From assembly GCA_030446505.1 (NCBI GenBank), contig JAUJND010000023.1, positions 1 through 42,231 of the forward strand: a stretch of DNA of 42,231 bases. The letters run 5' to 3'. The stretch is from Chroococcidiopsidaceae cyanobacterium YX2bin18. GTDB taxonomy: Bacteria > Cyanobacteriota > Cyanobacteriia > Cyanobacteriales > Chroococcidiopsidaceae. Positions 16,956-27,517 of the stretch are shown in pieces. How positions within the stretch are numbered: position 1 is the stretch's first letter; every line of letters starts with the position of its first letter. Below the pieces are notes generated by a model that did no database searches, had not been told where the DNA came from, and worked only from the letters and a program-made list of their open reading frames with translations. The translations under genes were made by a program, and so were the position numbers.

Positions 16956-18164
16956 TTAAGCCACGGACACAGCAGTCTTTAGCTCCTCAATCTTCTGTAC
17001 TACATCTGCCACAACTTTATCAGGTGTGGAAGCTCCAGAGGTGATGCCTACTGTAATAGTACCCTCCGGTAACCAGTTCTCTGTCACTTCTAATTTGCCA
17101 CTTAGCAACCTATGCTCTACCCGATTGCCTGGACCAATTCGCTCAGCGCTGTCGATATGATATGAAGGAATACTCCGCTCAATAGCAATTTCTTGCAGGT
17201 GCGTAGTATTAGAAGAATTAAATCCGCCAATAACCACCATTAGATCCAGCTTCTCATCCACTAGCTGGAACATTGCATCCTGGCGTTCTTGGGTAGCGTC
17301 GCAGATGGTGTTAAAGCTTTGAAAATGTTGATTTAATTGACTTGGACCATACTTCCGCATCATAGTCCGCTCAAACAGCTTGCCGATTTGCTCAGTTTCA
17401 CTTTTAAGCATTGTAGTTTGGTTAGCTATTCCAATTTGCTCTAAGTCCTTGTCAGGGTCAAACCCAAGGGAGCAAGCGCGGCTGAATTTTGCCATAAACT
17501 CGGAGGCATCGCCACCGTTGAGAATATAATTGGCAACATACTCCGCTTCTATTAGATTCAGCACTACCAGATATTTAGCGGCAAACGAACTTGTAGCAAT
17601 TGTTTCTTCGTGTTTATACTTGCCATGAATAATCGAGGTGTAATCGCCTTTTTTGTGCTTCTCAACAGTATTCCAGACTTTGGAAACCCAAGGACAGGTC
17701 GTATCTACAATTGTGCAACCTTTATCTTTAAGCAATTGCATTTCCTGAACACTCGCACCGAAGGCGGGTAGGATAACTACATCCCCAGAGCCTACAACTG
17801 AGACGTCTTTCTCACCTTGCTTAACTTCTATAAACTCCACCTGCATATTCCGCAACTGTTGATTTACAGAAGGATTGTGAATAATTTCGTTGGTAATCCA
17901 AATCTGCTGTGTGGGGAAATGCTGACGGGTTTCATAAGCCATCGCCACGGCTCGTTCTACACCCCAACAAAAGCCAAACGACTGAGCAAGCCTAATAGTA
18001 ACATCACCAAGTTGTAGTGTGTAATTGTTATCGCGGATTTGCTGAACTAGGTTGCTCTGATATTCCGACTGCAACAGAGTAGCGACTTCGGCTTCGCGAC
18101 CAAATCCTTTGCGGTGATAATTTTCTGAATGTTGGAGCGATCGTTTAAAAGCTTTCGTATCCAT
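16956..18164 (-). CDS. ispH: 4-Hydroxy-3-methylbut-2-enyl diphosphate reductase (IspH/LytB)
   Basis: The last enzyme of the MEP isoprenoid pathway, an iron-sulphur reductase making IPP and DMAPP from HMBPP, supplying carotenoids, phytol and quinones. At 402 residues it is the long form found in cyanobacteria and plastids, with an N-terminal extension. The three cluster cysteines are in [11 protein letters not shown] (Cys66), [12 protein letters not shown] and [13 protein letters not shown]. Other family motifs are present: [35 protein letters not shown] and [12 protein letters not shown]. Start ATG 18162-18164. A good terminator follows. The gene is intact. Confidence 0.97.
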   Translation of the reverse strand: MDTKAFKRSLQHSENYHRKGFGREAEVATLLQSEYQSNLVQQIRDNNYTLQLGDVTIRLAQSFGFCWGVERAVAMAYETRQHFPTQQIWITNEIIHNPSVNQQLRNMQVEFIEVKQGEKDVSVVGSGDVVILPAFGASVQEMQLLKDKGCTIVDTTCPWVSKVWNTVEKHKKGDYTSIIHGKYKHEETIATSSFAAKYLVVLNLIEAEYVANYILNGGDASEFMAKFSRACSLGFDPDKDLEQIGIANQTTMLKSETEQIGKLFERTMMRKYGPSQLNQHFQSFNTICDATQERQDAMFQLVDEKLDLMVVIGGFNSSNTTHLQEIAIERSIPSYHIDSAERIGPGNRVEHRLLSGKLEVTENWLPEGTITVGITSGASTPDKVVADVVQKIEELKTAVSVA

Positions 18165-18272
18165 GCAGTCGTTTCCTCTATGTCTCCTTGTTAATCATAA
18201 AATGCTTAGACATTCAATTGAGCCTGCTACTCTCTAGTTGATGGTAAGTATTGCAACTAAGGTAGCGGCTTC

Positions 18273-18917
18273 TCAGGGCAACTGTTTAACCCAAGCCCGG
18301 AACGCCTTCATTGCCGCATTTCTTCCTTCTACTTTACTTAGTGCCAGATATTGGGGAATCACCTCAACAATTGGCAGGTTAGGGAAAATTTGACTTTGTG
18401 TGGAATCAATGTATTTCTGGTTTTGTAGGACGTTGATTTCTAGTTTTCGCCCATTGTATATCCAAAGCTCAGGTACACCTAAAACTTGATAGCTATTCTT
18501 TTTGATTTGTGAATCACTGGTAATATCAATCTCAATAGCTAAATCAGGCGGTGGGTCTATGTTTACGTCTATTCTTTCTAGACTTCGAGTAACTGCCTCG
18601 TTCTGGATGTAGAAGCATTCATCAGGTTCTACTCCAGCGTCCATATCTTCACGCTTAAAAGTGGTGGAACCTAAAGGGTCGAATTCAATGTTAAGTTCTT
18701 CAAGCAAAGCTTTTACTAAGTCCCCAATAATTTCCTTTCTTCTTTCGTGTCCCGCCAACGGCACCATGATTTCCAGTGTCCCTTTGTAGTAGACCAGTCT
18801 AGAGGCACGATCATTGCCCAGTTCAGACAAAATCTCTTCAAACTCATTCCAGCTAACGTTTCGCAGCAAGACTCGTTGCCCTGGTGGAATATCTAGTTGG
18901 TTGAGTTGTAGTTGCAT
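18273..18917 (-). CDS. Uma2-family endonuclease
   Basis: A DUF820/Uma2 protein of 214 residues with the restriction-endonuclease-like fold. Motifs: SWNEFEEILSELG, RLVYYKGTLEIMVPLAGHE, GSTTFKREDMDAGVEPDECF, then PPPDLAIEIDITSDSQIKK with the catalytic-type D/E residues, and GVPELWIYNGRKLEI. The second ATG (18915-18917) is chosen because AGGAG lies 6 bases before it; the upstream ATG at 18935 has none. Unlike the broken Uma2 gene at 13714-14394, this copy is intact. Uma2 proteins are often encoded in many copies in cyanobacteria with unknown targets. Confidence 0.88.
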   Translation of the reverse strand: MQLQLNQLDIPPGQRVLLRNVSWNEFEEILSELGNDRASRLVYYKGTLEIMVPLAGHERRKEIIGDLVKALLEELNIEFDPLGSTTFKREDMDAGVEPDECFYIQNEAVTRSLERIDVNIDPPPDLAIEIDITSDSQIKKNSYQVLGVPELWIYNGRKLEINVLQNQKYIDSTQSQIFPNLPIVEVIPQYLALSKVEGRNAAMKAFRAWVKQLP

Positions 18918-19089
18918 AGTCAACTCCTGTTTCATTCAACAAACACTTCTGTCTATTTTGTGGTCAACCAGGAAGCAATGCAATTTTGGGGTGAGATAAG
19001 AGGAATGAATCGCCCTCCTTGTTTTCCCGTATCCCTTGATTTAGTAAAAATTTTCCCTGGCAACTCCGGTGAATAATTTTGATGCCTAT

Positions 19090-22000
19090 TCACACCATCT
19101 CGACAGCCCCTAAAGCCTTCAGTGTATTTTTTTGAGCTTCTGTTAAACCTGTAACCCCTGTGATATTCATACCTTCATAAGGTCTAGGGGTCGTGAGAGT
19201 ATTCAGGCATTCACCTGTTTGCACATCCCATAGTTTAATTGTGCCGTCCTCACTACCACTAGCAATAATTTCACCGTTAGGACTAAAAGCAACAGACCAT
19301 AATGCTTTAGTGTGTCCTTGTAAAGTTCTCAAGCATTGTCCAGTGTTGGTATCCCATAATTTAATCGTTGATCGCCGCTGCCACTGATAAGAGTATTACC
19401 ATTGGGACTAAAAGCAATAGAACCAATTCGCATGGTATGACCTTGTAACTCTTTCAGGCATTGACCCTTGACATTCCATAATTTCACACAGCAGTCATCA
19501 CCACTAGCAATTAAGTCACCATCAGGATGAAACGCGACTGAAAACACTTTGCCTGTATGTTCTTGCAAATGTAGACACTCACCATTACTCCAATCCCACA
19601 AACTAACAACACTGTCAGCACGACTAGAACAAGCAAGGATATTACCTTGAGGACTAAAGGTGACTGCAAGCGTATGATCGTGTTGTCTCGGCAATGTTTT
19701 TAGGCAGCAGCCTGTGTTGATATTCCACAGGTTTACGGCATGATCTTGACCGATAGTAGCAAGGATTTGACTGGACGCTACGCTAACAGGATTAAAGGCA
19801 ATAGAACGAACCATTGGAATAGAAGTCTGGAATGTTTGACGACATTGACCCGTACTGATATTCCACAATTTGTCTGTCGAGTCGCCACTGCTACTAGCTA
19901 TAGTTTGACCGTCTGGACTAAAGGTAACTGACCAAATAGAATCGGTGTGACCCGGCAAAGACTTAAGACACTCACCTGTGTTAATATCCCATAGTCTTAC
20001 CAGGCAATCTTCACCGCCACTAGCCAAGATATTCCCTTCCGGGCTGAAGGCAACTGACCAAACAGTATTGGTATATCCCTGCACAGTTTTCAGGCATTCA
20101 CCTGTATTGATATCCCATAACTTTATAGTGCGATCGTTATCACCACTAGCTAGCATTTGATTGTTCCCTGACGGTGCAAAGGCAACCGAAAACACCCGAC
20201 TAGTGTGTCCTTGTAAAGTTCTTACACAGCAACCTGTATGAATATCCCATAATTTCACTAGAGAATCTTCACTACTACTAGCGAGGATATTACCGTCAGG
20301 GCTGAAAGCGACGGAATACACCCAATTAGTATCTCCTTGTAAGGTTCTAAGGCATTCACCTGTATTGATATCCCATAATTTCACCGAGGAGTCGAGACTA
20401 CCGCTAGCAATGGTTTTACCATCGGGACTACAAGCGACTGCCCAAACCGCATTGGTATGTCCTTGCAATGTTTTCAAGACTTGACCTGTACTGGTGTCAC
20501 ACAATTTGACAGTATGGTCGAAACTGCCACTAGCTAGAATATTACCTTGAGCACTAAAGGCAACTGAGTGTACAGAATCAGTATGAGCCTGCACTGTAAG
20601 GCCTTGACCTGTACTAATATCCCATAGATTGATTGTTTGATCGTCACTACCACTGGCAAGAGTTTTACCGTTGGGACTGAAGGCAACAGACCTCACCATA
20701 CCGGAATGTCCCTGCAAATTCAGACACCTTTCTGTGCTAACGTCCCATAATTTTACTGTTTGATCGGTATTACCACTGGCAAACGTTTTCCCATCTGGAC
20801 TGAAGGCGACACACCAAACCCAACTAAGTTGCTCCTTGCTTGTGAAAAGCTTTTTACCTGTTTGCACTTGCCACAAGTTAATCTTGCCATTCATATCACC
20901 AGTAGCCAATAATTGTCCATCTGGGCTAAAGGCAAGCGACCATATGCCACCAAAGGTTTCTGCAAAGACAGACTTATCGAGATAAGCGTGAGCAAAATTA
21001 ACATCATACAAGTTCATATCTGCAAGATATGCTTGACAAACAGCTAAATGAGAAAAGTCATAGCCAGTCAAATCAATCTTCAGTTGACACAATAGATTAA
21101 TTACATTTCCGCCTCCATATCCTGGTGAGGTAGAAAATTCTGAGCGTAGTTTTAAGATAATTTGCTTGAGTTTTTGGGCAAAATATTCTGTGGTTATAAA
21201 TTTAGTAGTTAGTCTATCTAAAATAGGTTCTAGAATAATCCTAATTTGACTTCTTCTAAGATAATCTTTTGTTTGAGCTTGAATAATTGGATAGATTATA
21301 AAAAAACTTAGTTCTTCAGTTATAATTTCTTCACAGATTTTCTCTATGAATTGTTCAGTCATGTACTCCATAACTACGGGCTGTTGAGTAAAGCCTGCTG
21401 CACTGGTTTCGATTAGAGATCGCTGTCTCAGTGACTCCAGTGCCTCCAATAATTTTTGCTTTGATACGGTTGGAATAATATCCACTTGCAATTCTGAAGG
21501 TGAAACTGGCTCCCGATTAATTGCCAGCCAGTACATAACCTGCGCTTCTAAATCTGATAAACGATGGACTTGCTGAGATAAAAGATTGAAAATCCCATTA
21601 AAAACTACGGTTTCTTGTTTAAGAAAATCGGAAATATTGCCTGCAAACAAGTCTTGAATTGATGTAGCAGCGATTTTCAATGCTAGTGGATTGCCCCTGT
21701 AGTATTCAATCAATTTTTTGATTTCGTCCGGTATTCCAGCAAGCCCTTTGGCGTTAACAATCTCCTGTGCTTCTGCTTGCTTCAACCCCGTTAGTTGTAA
21801 TGCTCGAACTGGTACTGTTTCGCCTTCTAAAACAACAATTTCTAGAGGCTTTTCTCTCCTGGTAAGTACCCAAACAACTTGATGATGGGGTACTTCTCCA
21901 AGTCGTTGCAGCAATTCACCGTAGCCTTCATAGCCTTCTCGATAGTTTCCGGCTCGCTTGCCACTTTTGAGGAGCGCATCAAAATTATCTAATATCAGCA

Positions 22001-22611
22001 AACAACGTGAGGAGCGTAAATACTCAATTAGTCGGGATATTTTGCCGTCTACAGTCTCTGGTAAATTTGTTTCTTGCTGGTTGGACAAGAATTTGAGCAG
22101 AGTTGTCAGGAGATCTTGGATGGGTGGGGCGTTGCGGAGACTGCGCCAGATTAAATACTCAAACTCACCCTGGATCTGTTCTGCTAACTTTTTACAGACA
22201 GAGCGGTTTTACCAATCCCACCTATACCCAATATTGCTACCAAGCGGCAGCGCTGCTGGACTACCCATTGCTCTAGCTTGACGAGTTCTGCTGCACGTCC
22301 GTAGAAAACAGAAACATCGATCGCCTCTCCCCAGTCTTGATGTGGTATTACTTTGGATTGGTGCGATCGCCTTCTCAGGACTGATTGGAAATTCTTTTTA
22401 GTGATCTTCTCTCCTAGTGCTTTTGAGAGTAGTTGCCACATCTTAAAGCCAACATCTTTGATATATTCGGAGTCGTAGCCAGCACTGGCTGCAATCTCTT
22501 GATACGACTTTCCTTCCCAGGATTGGCGAAATATTAGTTCTTGCAGGTTGTTCAAACTCTCCGGATTCAGAGCTTGCATCCACGACATTTTAGTGCTGCT
22601 TCAACAGTCAT
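19090..22611 (-). pseudogene. STAND NTPase with 14 WD40 repeats, three frameshifts
   Basis: The gene runs from an HTH-like domain common at the N-terminus of cyanobacterial NB-ARC/WD40 proteins (LNNLQELIFRQSWEGKSYQE), through an NB-ARC NTPase (Walker A LGIGGIGKTAL, Walker B RCLLILDNFD) and a short pentapeptide-like stretch, to 14 WD40 units (two seven-blade propellers) and the ending [19 protein letters not shown]. Fragments are 22588-22184, 22088-19329 and 19332-19090. A missing A in the run at 22189-22193 breaks it just after the P-loop. A missing base at 19368 breaks it in blade 13. The start by comparison with the duplicate at 24396 is ATG 22609-22611 (MTVEAAL), with another slip at 22588-22591. 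Such STAND proteins act as signal-dependent switches, some in cell death or phage defence. Here the NTPase cannot be made in one piece. Confidence 0.82.
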
Positions 22612-22905
22612 TATGCACCTTACTTTCGCCTGAATCGCTGGTATCTATTACACATAGTCTCATTTATGGGGATTTCAGATAAATTTACGGCAGGTCTTGT
22701 AGTAACCCGCTGAGACAGAGCTTCTATAGAGGCACTCTTAGGTTGGAACCTCCGGAGAAGCAAGAGTTATAGTTGCAACATCTGCGTTTAGCCCAATTAA
22801 CCTGCTGCCTCCTGCTTCAGGATCTTTCATTAATAGATTAATCTTTAATAATTTTTAATAAGTAAAGAATACAATTAAGAGATTTAAGATTTTTTCCAGC
22901 TAATC

Positions 22906-22973
22906 TGACTTTTTCATCCCAAATTACTGACTTTTTCTAGCTTTTCCCCCACAAATTCTTGTGGGTTAATCTG
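22906..22973 (+). promoter_or_regulatory. Duplicated upstream block A (two TGACTTTTT, 22 bp apart)
   Basis: TGACTTTTT occurs at 22906 and 22928. A conserved tail follows, with TAGCTTTTC and TTAATCTG at 22966-22973. The same layout and spacing recurs at 24566-24632, and part of it at 27416-27445. Each copy precedes a gene for a secreted or repeat-rich protein. Direct repeats two helical turns apart suit a regulator site, but shared ancestry alone could explain it. The remaining bases 22612-23130 hold no other feature I can name. Confidence 0.5.
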
Positions 22974-23130
22974 GCCTCTCCGAGTTTGAACAGAGATTCT
23001 CGCCATGATTGTAGCGAACACAAGCAAGCTTTGGAATCCAAGCGCCTTGTTAGCTCAATAGAGGTTCGCAAGTTTGATTTTTGCAATAAAACTTGTAAAT
23101 CCTGACCCTACACTTCTTTCGGACACAACC

Positions 23131-23624
23131 ATGAAAAATTTCCTTGCTATACTACCAGCGCTACCTCTTGTAACTTTAAGTGCAATTTATCTGACAGGTT
23201 TTCCGGCACAAGCAATTCCAGCATCGCAAGGCAAGTGTGCCGACACTGCCATTAGTACTACTACAGCTAATGGCGCTCAGGCTATTCCTGGCATGAATGT
23301 AAGTGTAAATAACGCAACTGGGTCAACCGTAAGATATGTCGTTAATATAAGTGCAGACGCTGGTATTGATCCTAATGCTGAACTCAGAGTATCTTATTCA
23401 ATCAATGGTTCACCCCCGCAAGAAAACGTATTTGGACCAGCGAATTTTATTAACAATGCCCAGTTTACGAAACTAGACATACTATGGCTATTATCCCTCT
23501 TGGCCCAGGTTCGCATACTATTCAACCTTACTGGCGCGTAAGTGGCATTAATTCAAACGCTTTTATGGATAATCGCTGCATCACAATTAGGAAGGGAATA
23601 CTAGGTAATTCATTAAAAACATAA
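23131..23624 (+). CDS. Small secreted protein of unknown family, one frameshift
   Basis: ATG at 23131 opens a signal peptide (MKNFLAILPALPLVTLSAIY to FPAQA, cleavage probably after residue 28). The mature part begins IPASQGKCADTAIS and is rich in Asn, Thr, Ser and Gly, a likely beta-sandwich. The frame as written ends at 23541. Adding one G near 23468 continues it as ETRHTMAIIPLGPGSHTIQP, YWRVSGINSNAFMDNRCITI to TAA at 23622-23624, about 164 residues. Cys near both ends (KCADT, NRCIT) could form a disulphide. I do not recognise the family. It lies 158 bp after block A. Confidence 0.55.
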
Positions 23625-24090
23625 ACCTTTTGTGTGCAAACTAGAGTCTCTTTTAGCTCAGATTTTGCACCAAGCTGAAATGCTTTCACAATAAATGTTT
23701 TAGCTAAATTTTCTCCGATCTGAATTCCCCTTGAGATAAGGCTTTCAAGGCTAAAGGCAATCGCTTGAGTAAATAGGACGGACACGCCCCACACCCACCC
23801 TTATATAAGTAGGTGGCTACGAGGTTGTGATCGCGCCCCCGATCGCACTCGATATTGATGGAAAAAATGTCAGACTTTACCTTTGTCGTATAGGTTTTGA
23901 CCTTGATGGTAAACATATCCATCATCAGCTTGAAGATCGATAATGAATTGATTGGGGTGGTAACGGAGGTGACGGGGCTAGACCTCAATGCCAGCTACTT
24001 TAACTATGTTTAAAGCAAAGTGGCGGTAGGAAAATAGGAGGGCGATCGCTTTTTTATATGTTTTCTTGAAGTGATCGCCTGTTTTCCTGT
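23625..24090. other. Intergenic stretch without a convincing gene
   Basis: Open frames on the minus strand (23528-23794 and 23704-23988) overlap each other and look unlike protein of this genome. Plus-strand bases 23840-23945 read IALDIDGKNVRLYLCRIGFD, which may be a relic of a small gene. I see no structured RNA or repeat. Confidence 0.3.
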
Positions 24091-24396
24091 TTAAGTTGAG
24101 GGGAGCGATGGTATATTTCTCCAATCTGTTGCCGGAGTCGTGGTATTACTTTGCGATCGCCTTCTCAGGACTGATTGAAATTTTTTTTAGTAATCTTTTT
24201 CTCCAAAAGCCTTTGAGAGTAACTGCCAGAGTTTGAAGCCAACATCTTTGATGTAATGAGCATCATAGTCAAAGCTGGCGGCTATCTCCTGATAAGACTT
24301 ACCTTCCCAAGATTGGCGAAATATTAGTTCTTGGAGGTTGCTCAAATGCTGATCCAGGGTTGCATCTATCAGGACAAGTGCTGCTTCGACATCCAT
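24091..24396 (-). pseudogene. Truncated duplicate of the STAND protein N-terminus
   Basis: ATG at 24394-24396, with AGGTGG before it, opens MDVEAALVLIDATLDQHLSN and then LQELIFRQSWEGKSYQEIAA, nearly the same as the start of the gene at 22611. The frame stops at 24187 after an extra A. A second, compensating loss returns it to frame as FQSVLRRRS, to TAA at 24091-24093. The NTPase and WD40 parts are absent. It is either a remnant of a duplicated STAND gene or a stand-alone HTH-like adaptor. It faces away from the RTX gene, as the longer copy faces away from the exoprotein gene. Confidence 0.65.
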
Positions 24397-24565
24397 TAAC
24401 CACCTCACTTTGGCTGAACATACTGATAGCTACCGACTGCGATGGTCGCTCTGCGAACCGGCGAAGCCATCGCACTTTTCCGGATTGTTTTACTAAATAC
24501 ATTGACACTGAGATTGTGCCAGCTATTGATTAACACAATCTTAAGATTGATCTTTGGAAAAGATC

Positions 24566-24632
24566 TGACTTTTTTATACCATTTTCATGACTTTTTTAGC
24601 TTTTCTGTCAGAACTCTTCATGGTTTAATCTG
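24566..24632 (+). promoter_or_regulatory. Duplicated upstream block B
   Basis: TGACTTTTT at 24566 and 24588, again 22 bp apart, followed by TAGCTTTTC and TTAATCTG in the same positions as block A. It lies 130 bp before the RTX/FG-GAP start and about 170 bp upstream of the divergent truncated STAND gene. Nothing else is visible in 24397-24761. Confidence 0.5.
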
Positions 24633-24761
24633 ATACATCCTGGTTTTATTTGATTCATGCAGGGTATGCAGGTGGGCCAACACCAAATGCTTTGCCTGGA
24701 TAAAACAACTTTTAGTTGTAACAAAAAGTTATTAAACATTTTATAAACATCCGGAAAAACA

Positions 24762-27117
24762 ATGGCAACAATTAACGGCACACCTGAAAAGGATCTTCTC
24801 AAAGGAACACAGTTCGATGACTCAATATTTGGTTTTTTAGCTGGCGATCGCCTGAGTGGGAACCAAGGCAACGACCGCGTTTTTGGTGGTACAGGAAATG
24901 ATCGTGTTTTGGCGGCAGAGGTAAGGACAGCTTGTTTGGCGGAGTTGGTAATGATACTTTAAGAGCCTTTAATGGCAAGCGATCGCCTGAGTGGTGGCAC
25001 AGGCAACGATAGTTTGTTTGGTGGCATAGACAGCGATCCTTAAATGGTGGAGATGGCAACGACACTCTTACTGGTAGCAGTGGTCTAAAAGGTCAGATAG
25101 ATACCCTAACTGGCGGGGCAGGATCAGACTTGTTGATCCTGGGGGATGAAACTAATGTTTTTTATGATGATCGCAATAGTGCAACTGCTGGTAGAAGCAA
25201 CTACGCTCTAGTTACTGGCTTCAACACGAGCGATGATGTCATTCAGCTTAATGGCACTAAGAACGATTATGTTCTAGCACAGTCACCGAATAATTTACCA
25301 GGTGGTACAGCAGTATATCTTGACAAGGCAGAGGGTGAAGCAGATGAACTGATTGGGATTGTCAGGGAAGTACAAATTTAAGTCTGGATGGCGACTACTT
25401 CAGCTTTACAGAGACAGGTGCGCCTGGGGCTGAATTCAACCTAGCTGACCTTAATGGCAGTAATGGCTTTGTGATTAATGGTATCAATGAGGATGACGGC
25501 TCAGGCTTTTCGGTCAGTTCAGCAGGGGATGTCAATGACGATGGCATTGATGACCTCATTATGGCGCTCCTTTTGCCAGTCCCAACGATCAATATAGTGC
25601 TGGCGAGAGCTATGTTGTGGTTTGGCTCATCAGGAGGATTCAGTGCCAACTTCAACCTAAGCACTCTCAACGGCAGCAATGGTTTTGTGATTAACGGCAT
25701 CAATGAGGGTGACTTCTCAGGCGGTTCGGTCAGTTCAGCAGGGGATGTCAATGGCGATGGCTTTGATGACATCATTATTGGGGCTTTTAATGCCGATCCC
25801 AACGGTCGAACTGAAGCTGGCGAGAGCTATGTTGTGTTTGGCTCATCAGGAAGATTCAGTGCCAACTTCAACTTAAGCACTCTCAACGGCAGCAATGGCT
25901 TTGTGATTAATGGCATCAATGAGGATGACTACTCAGGCGGTTCGGTCAGTTCAGCAGGGGATGTCAATGGCGATGGCTTTGATGACATCATTATTGGGGC
26001 TTTTAATGCCGATCCCAACGGTCGAACTCAGGCTGGCGAGAGCTATGTTGTGTTTGGCTCATCAGGAGGATTCAGTGCCAACCTCAACCTAAGCACTCTC
26101 AACGGCAGCAATGGCTTTGTGATTAATGGCATCAATGCGGGTGGTGACGCCTCAGGCGTTTCGGTCAGTTCAGCAGGCGATGTCAATGGCGATGACATAG
26201 ATGACCTTCTGATTGGGGCTCCTGCGTCTCTCCCAACGGTCGAACTCAGGCTGGCGAGAGCTATGTTGTGTTTTGGCTCATCAGGAGGATTCAGTGCCAA
26301 CCTCAACCTAAGCACTCTCAACGGCAGCAATGGCTTTGTGATTAACGGCATCGACACCCTTGACTACTCAGGCGATTCGGTCAGTTCAGCAGGCGATGTC
26401 AATGGTGATGGCTTTGATGACATCATCATTGGGGCTCCTAAATTTATCGCCAACAGTGCTGGCGAGAGCTATGTTGTCTTCGGTAAGGCAGGAGGATTCA
26501 GTGCCAACCTAAACCTCAGCACTCTCAACGGCAGCAATGGCTTTGCGATCAACGGCATCAACGAGGGTGACTACTCAGGCAGGTCGGTCAGCACTGCGGG
26601 TGACTTCAACGACGATGGCATTGATGACATCATTATTGGGGCTACTCTTACCGATCCCAACGGTCAAGATAGGGCTGGCTCAAGCTATGTAGTATTCGGT
26701 AAAGAAGTGGGCTTTGACGCTAGCCTCAACCTTGCTGACCTCAATGGCAGCAACGGCTTTGTGATTAACGGCATCAATGAGGGTGACGGATTAGGCAGGT
26801 CAGTTAGTTCAGCAGGCGATGTCAATGGCGATGGCATTGATGACATCATTGTTGGAGCTGTTAATGCTGATCCCAACGGTCAATCTCTTGCTGGCTCAAG
26901 CTATGTGATATTTGGTCGCGCCGACTTCACCGCCGCTACTCTTGATATTGGTACTTTAGAGCCAATCAATCAGTCACTCGCTAGCAATAGTGGTAATGCC
27001 GTGATGTCTAGGGGACAAAATTTGCCATTCGGCAGCACAACCACCGCAGATAATATCTTCTTCGATCAGCACAATGCTGGGATATCACCGCTTTTAGTCG
27101 GCACAGATATCACTTAG
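24762..27117 (+). pseudogene. RTX / FG-GAP repeat surface protein, multiple frameshifts
   Basis: ATG 24762 opens RTX calcium-binding nonapeptides (TINGTPEKDLLKGTQFDDSI, LSGNQGNDRVFGGTGNDRV) that continue in other frames (FGGRGKDSLFGGVGNDTL, GGDGNDTLTG). A short domain follows (25130-25381, SDDVIQLNGTKNDYVL), then seven FG-GAP/integrin-alpha-like repeats (25435-26940), each with a DVNGDGFDDIIIGA calcium loop. No signal peptide is seen; RTX proteins are usually exported by type I secretion using a C-terminal signal. Breaks lie near 24925 (lost T), about 24980, 25038 and 25375 (lost base, restoring GSTNLSLDGDYFSFTE). In repeats 1 and 4, pairs of opposite indels cancel, leaving out-of-frame patches (LARAMLWFG, LARAMLCFG instead of AGESYVVFG). 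A surface or adhesive role is inferred from the repeats. Confidence 0.75.
25435..26940 (+). repeat. Seven tandem 216-bp FG-GAP units
   Basis: Units begin (F/L)NL(S/A)(T/D)LNGSNGF at 25435, 25651, 25867, 26083, 26302, 26509 and 26725, so periods are 216, 216, 216, 219, 207 and 216 bp, all multiples of three. Each unit has NGIN, SVSSAGDVNGDG, DDIIIGA and SYVVFG blocks. Seven units equal one integrin-type seven-blade propeller. Confidence 0.9.
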
Positions 27118-27415
27118 ATGATTACCTGAAGCAAAGGCGATCGCTACTGCTGAATATCCAAAAGCACACATTCGAGGCAACCCTGATGCCCAATCTTTGA
27201 AGCTAATGAAGAGTGGTAGGGAACAAGGTAGCGATCGCCTTTTTTAGAATGTAATCAAAATCAGTTGGTGACAGATTTCGGGAGTAATGTTTTAAAACCA
27301 GGTTTAGTTGCACCTCTGATATAAAGTTTTTTGATACCAAAACAGCAAATTTTGCAAATAGTATACCATTCCAGCTTAACGGTATATAATCTAACTCAAA
27401 AGTATTGCTTGAATG

Positions 27416-27445
27416 CGACTTTTTATACCATCTGACTAAGTTTTT
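27416..27445 (+). promoter_or_regulatory. Partial copy C of the TGACTTTTT block
   Basis: CGACTTTTTATACCATCTGA at 27416 matches the first half of block B (TGACTTTTTTATACCAT), and TGACTAAGTTTTTC follows. The spacing is shorter than 22 bp. It lies 73 bp before the start of the third secreted-type gene. The rest of 27118-27517 shows nothing definite. Confidence 0.35.
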
Positions 27446-27517
27446 CTAAAACTTACCTGGTGTCAAGTTGTACCTACTCTTAGCAGTTTCGGCTCTACAA
27501 ACCGTTGAGGATAAATT

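Noticed and set aside
23528-23988. Two minus-strand open frames beside the exoprotein gene
   Set aside because: They overlap each other and the restored end of the exoprotein gene. Their sequence is unlike coding sequence elsewhere in the window.
25395-26876. Long minus-strand frames opposite the FG-GAP repeats
   Set aside because: They are mirror frames of the 216-bp repeats, repeating with the same period, with Pro/Leu-rich nonsense sequence.
24762-27117. The tandem repeats as a CRISPR-like array
   Set aside because: The 216-bp units are coding FG-GAP repeats without spacers.
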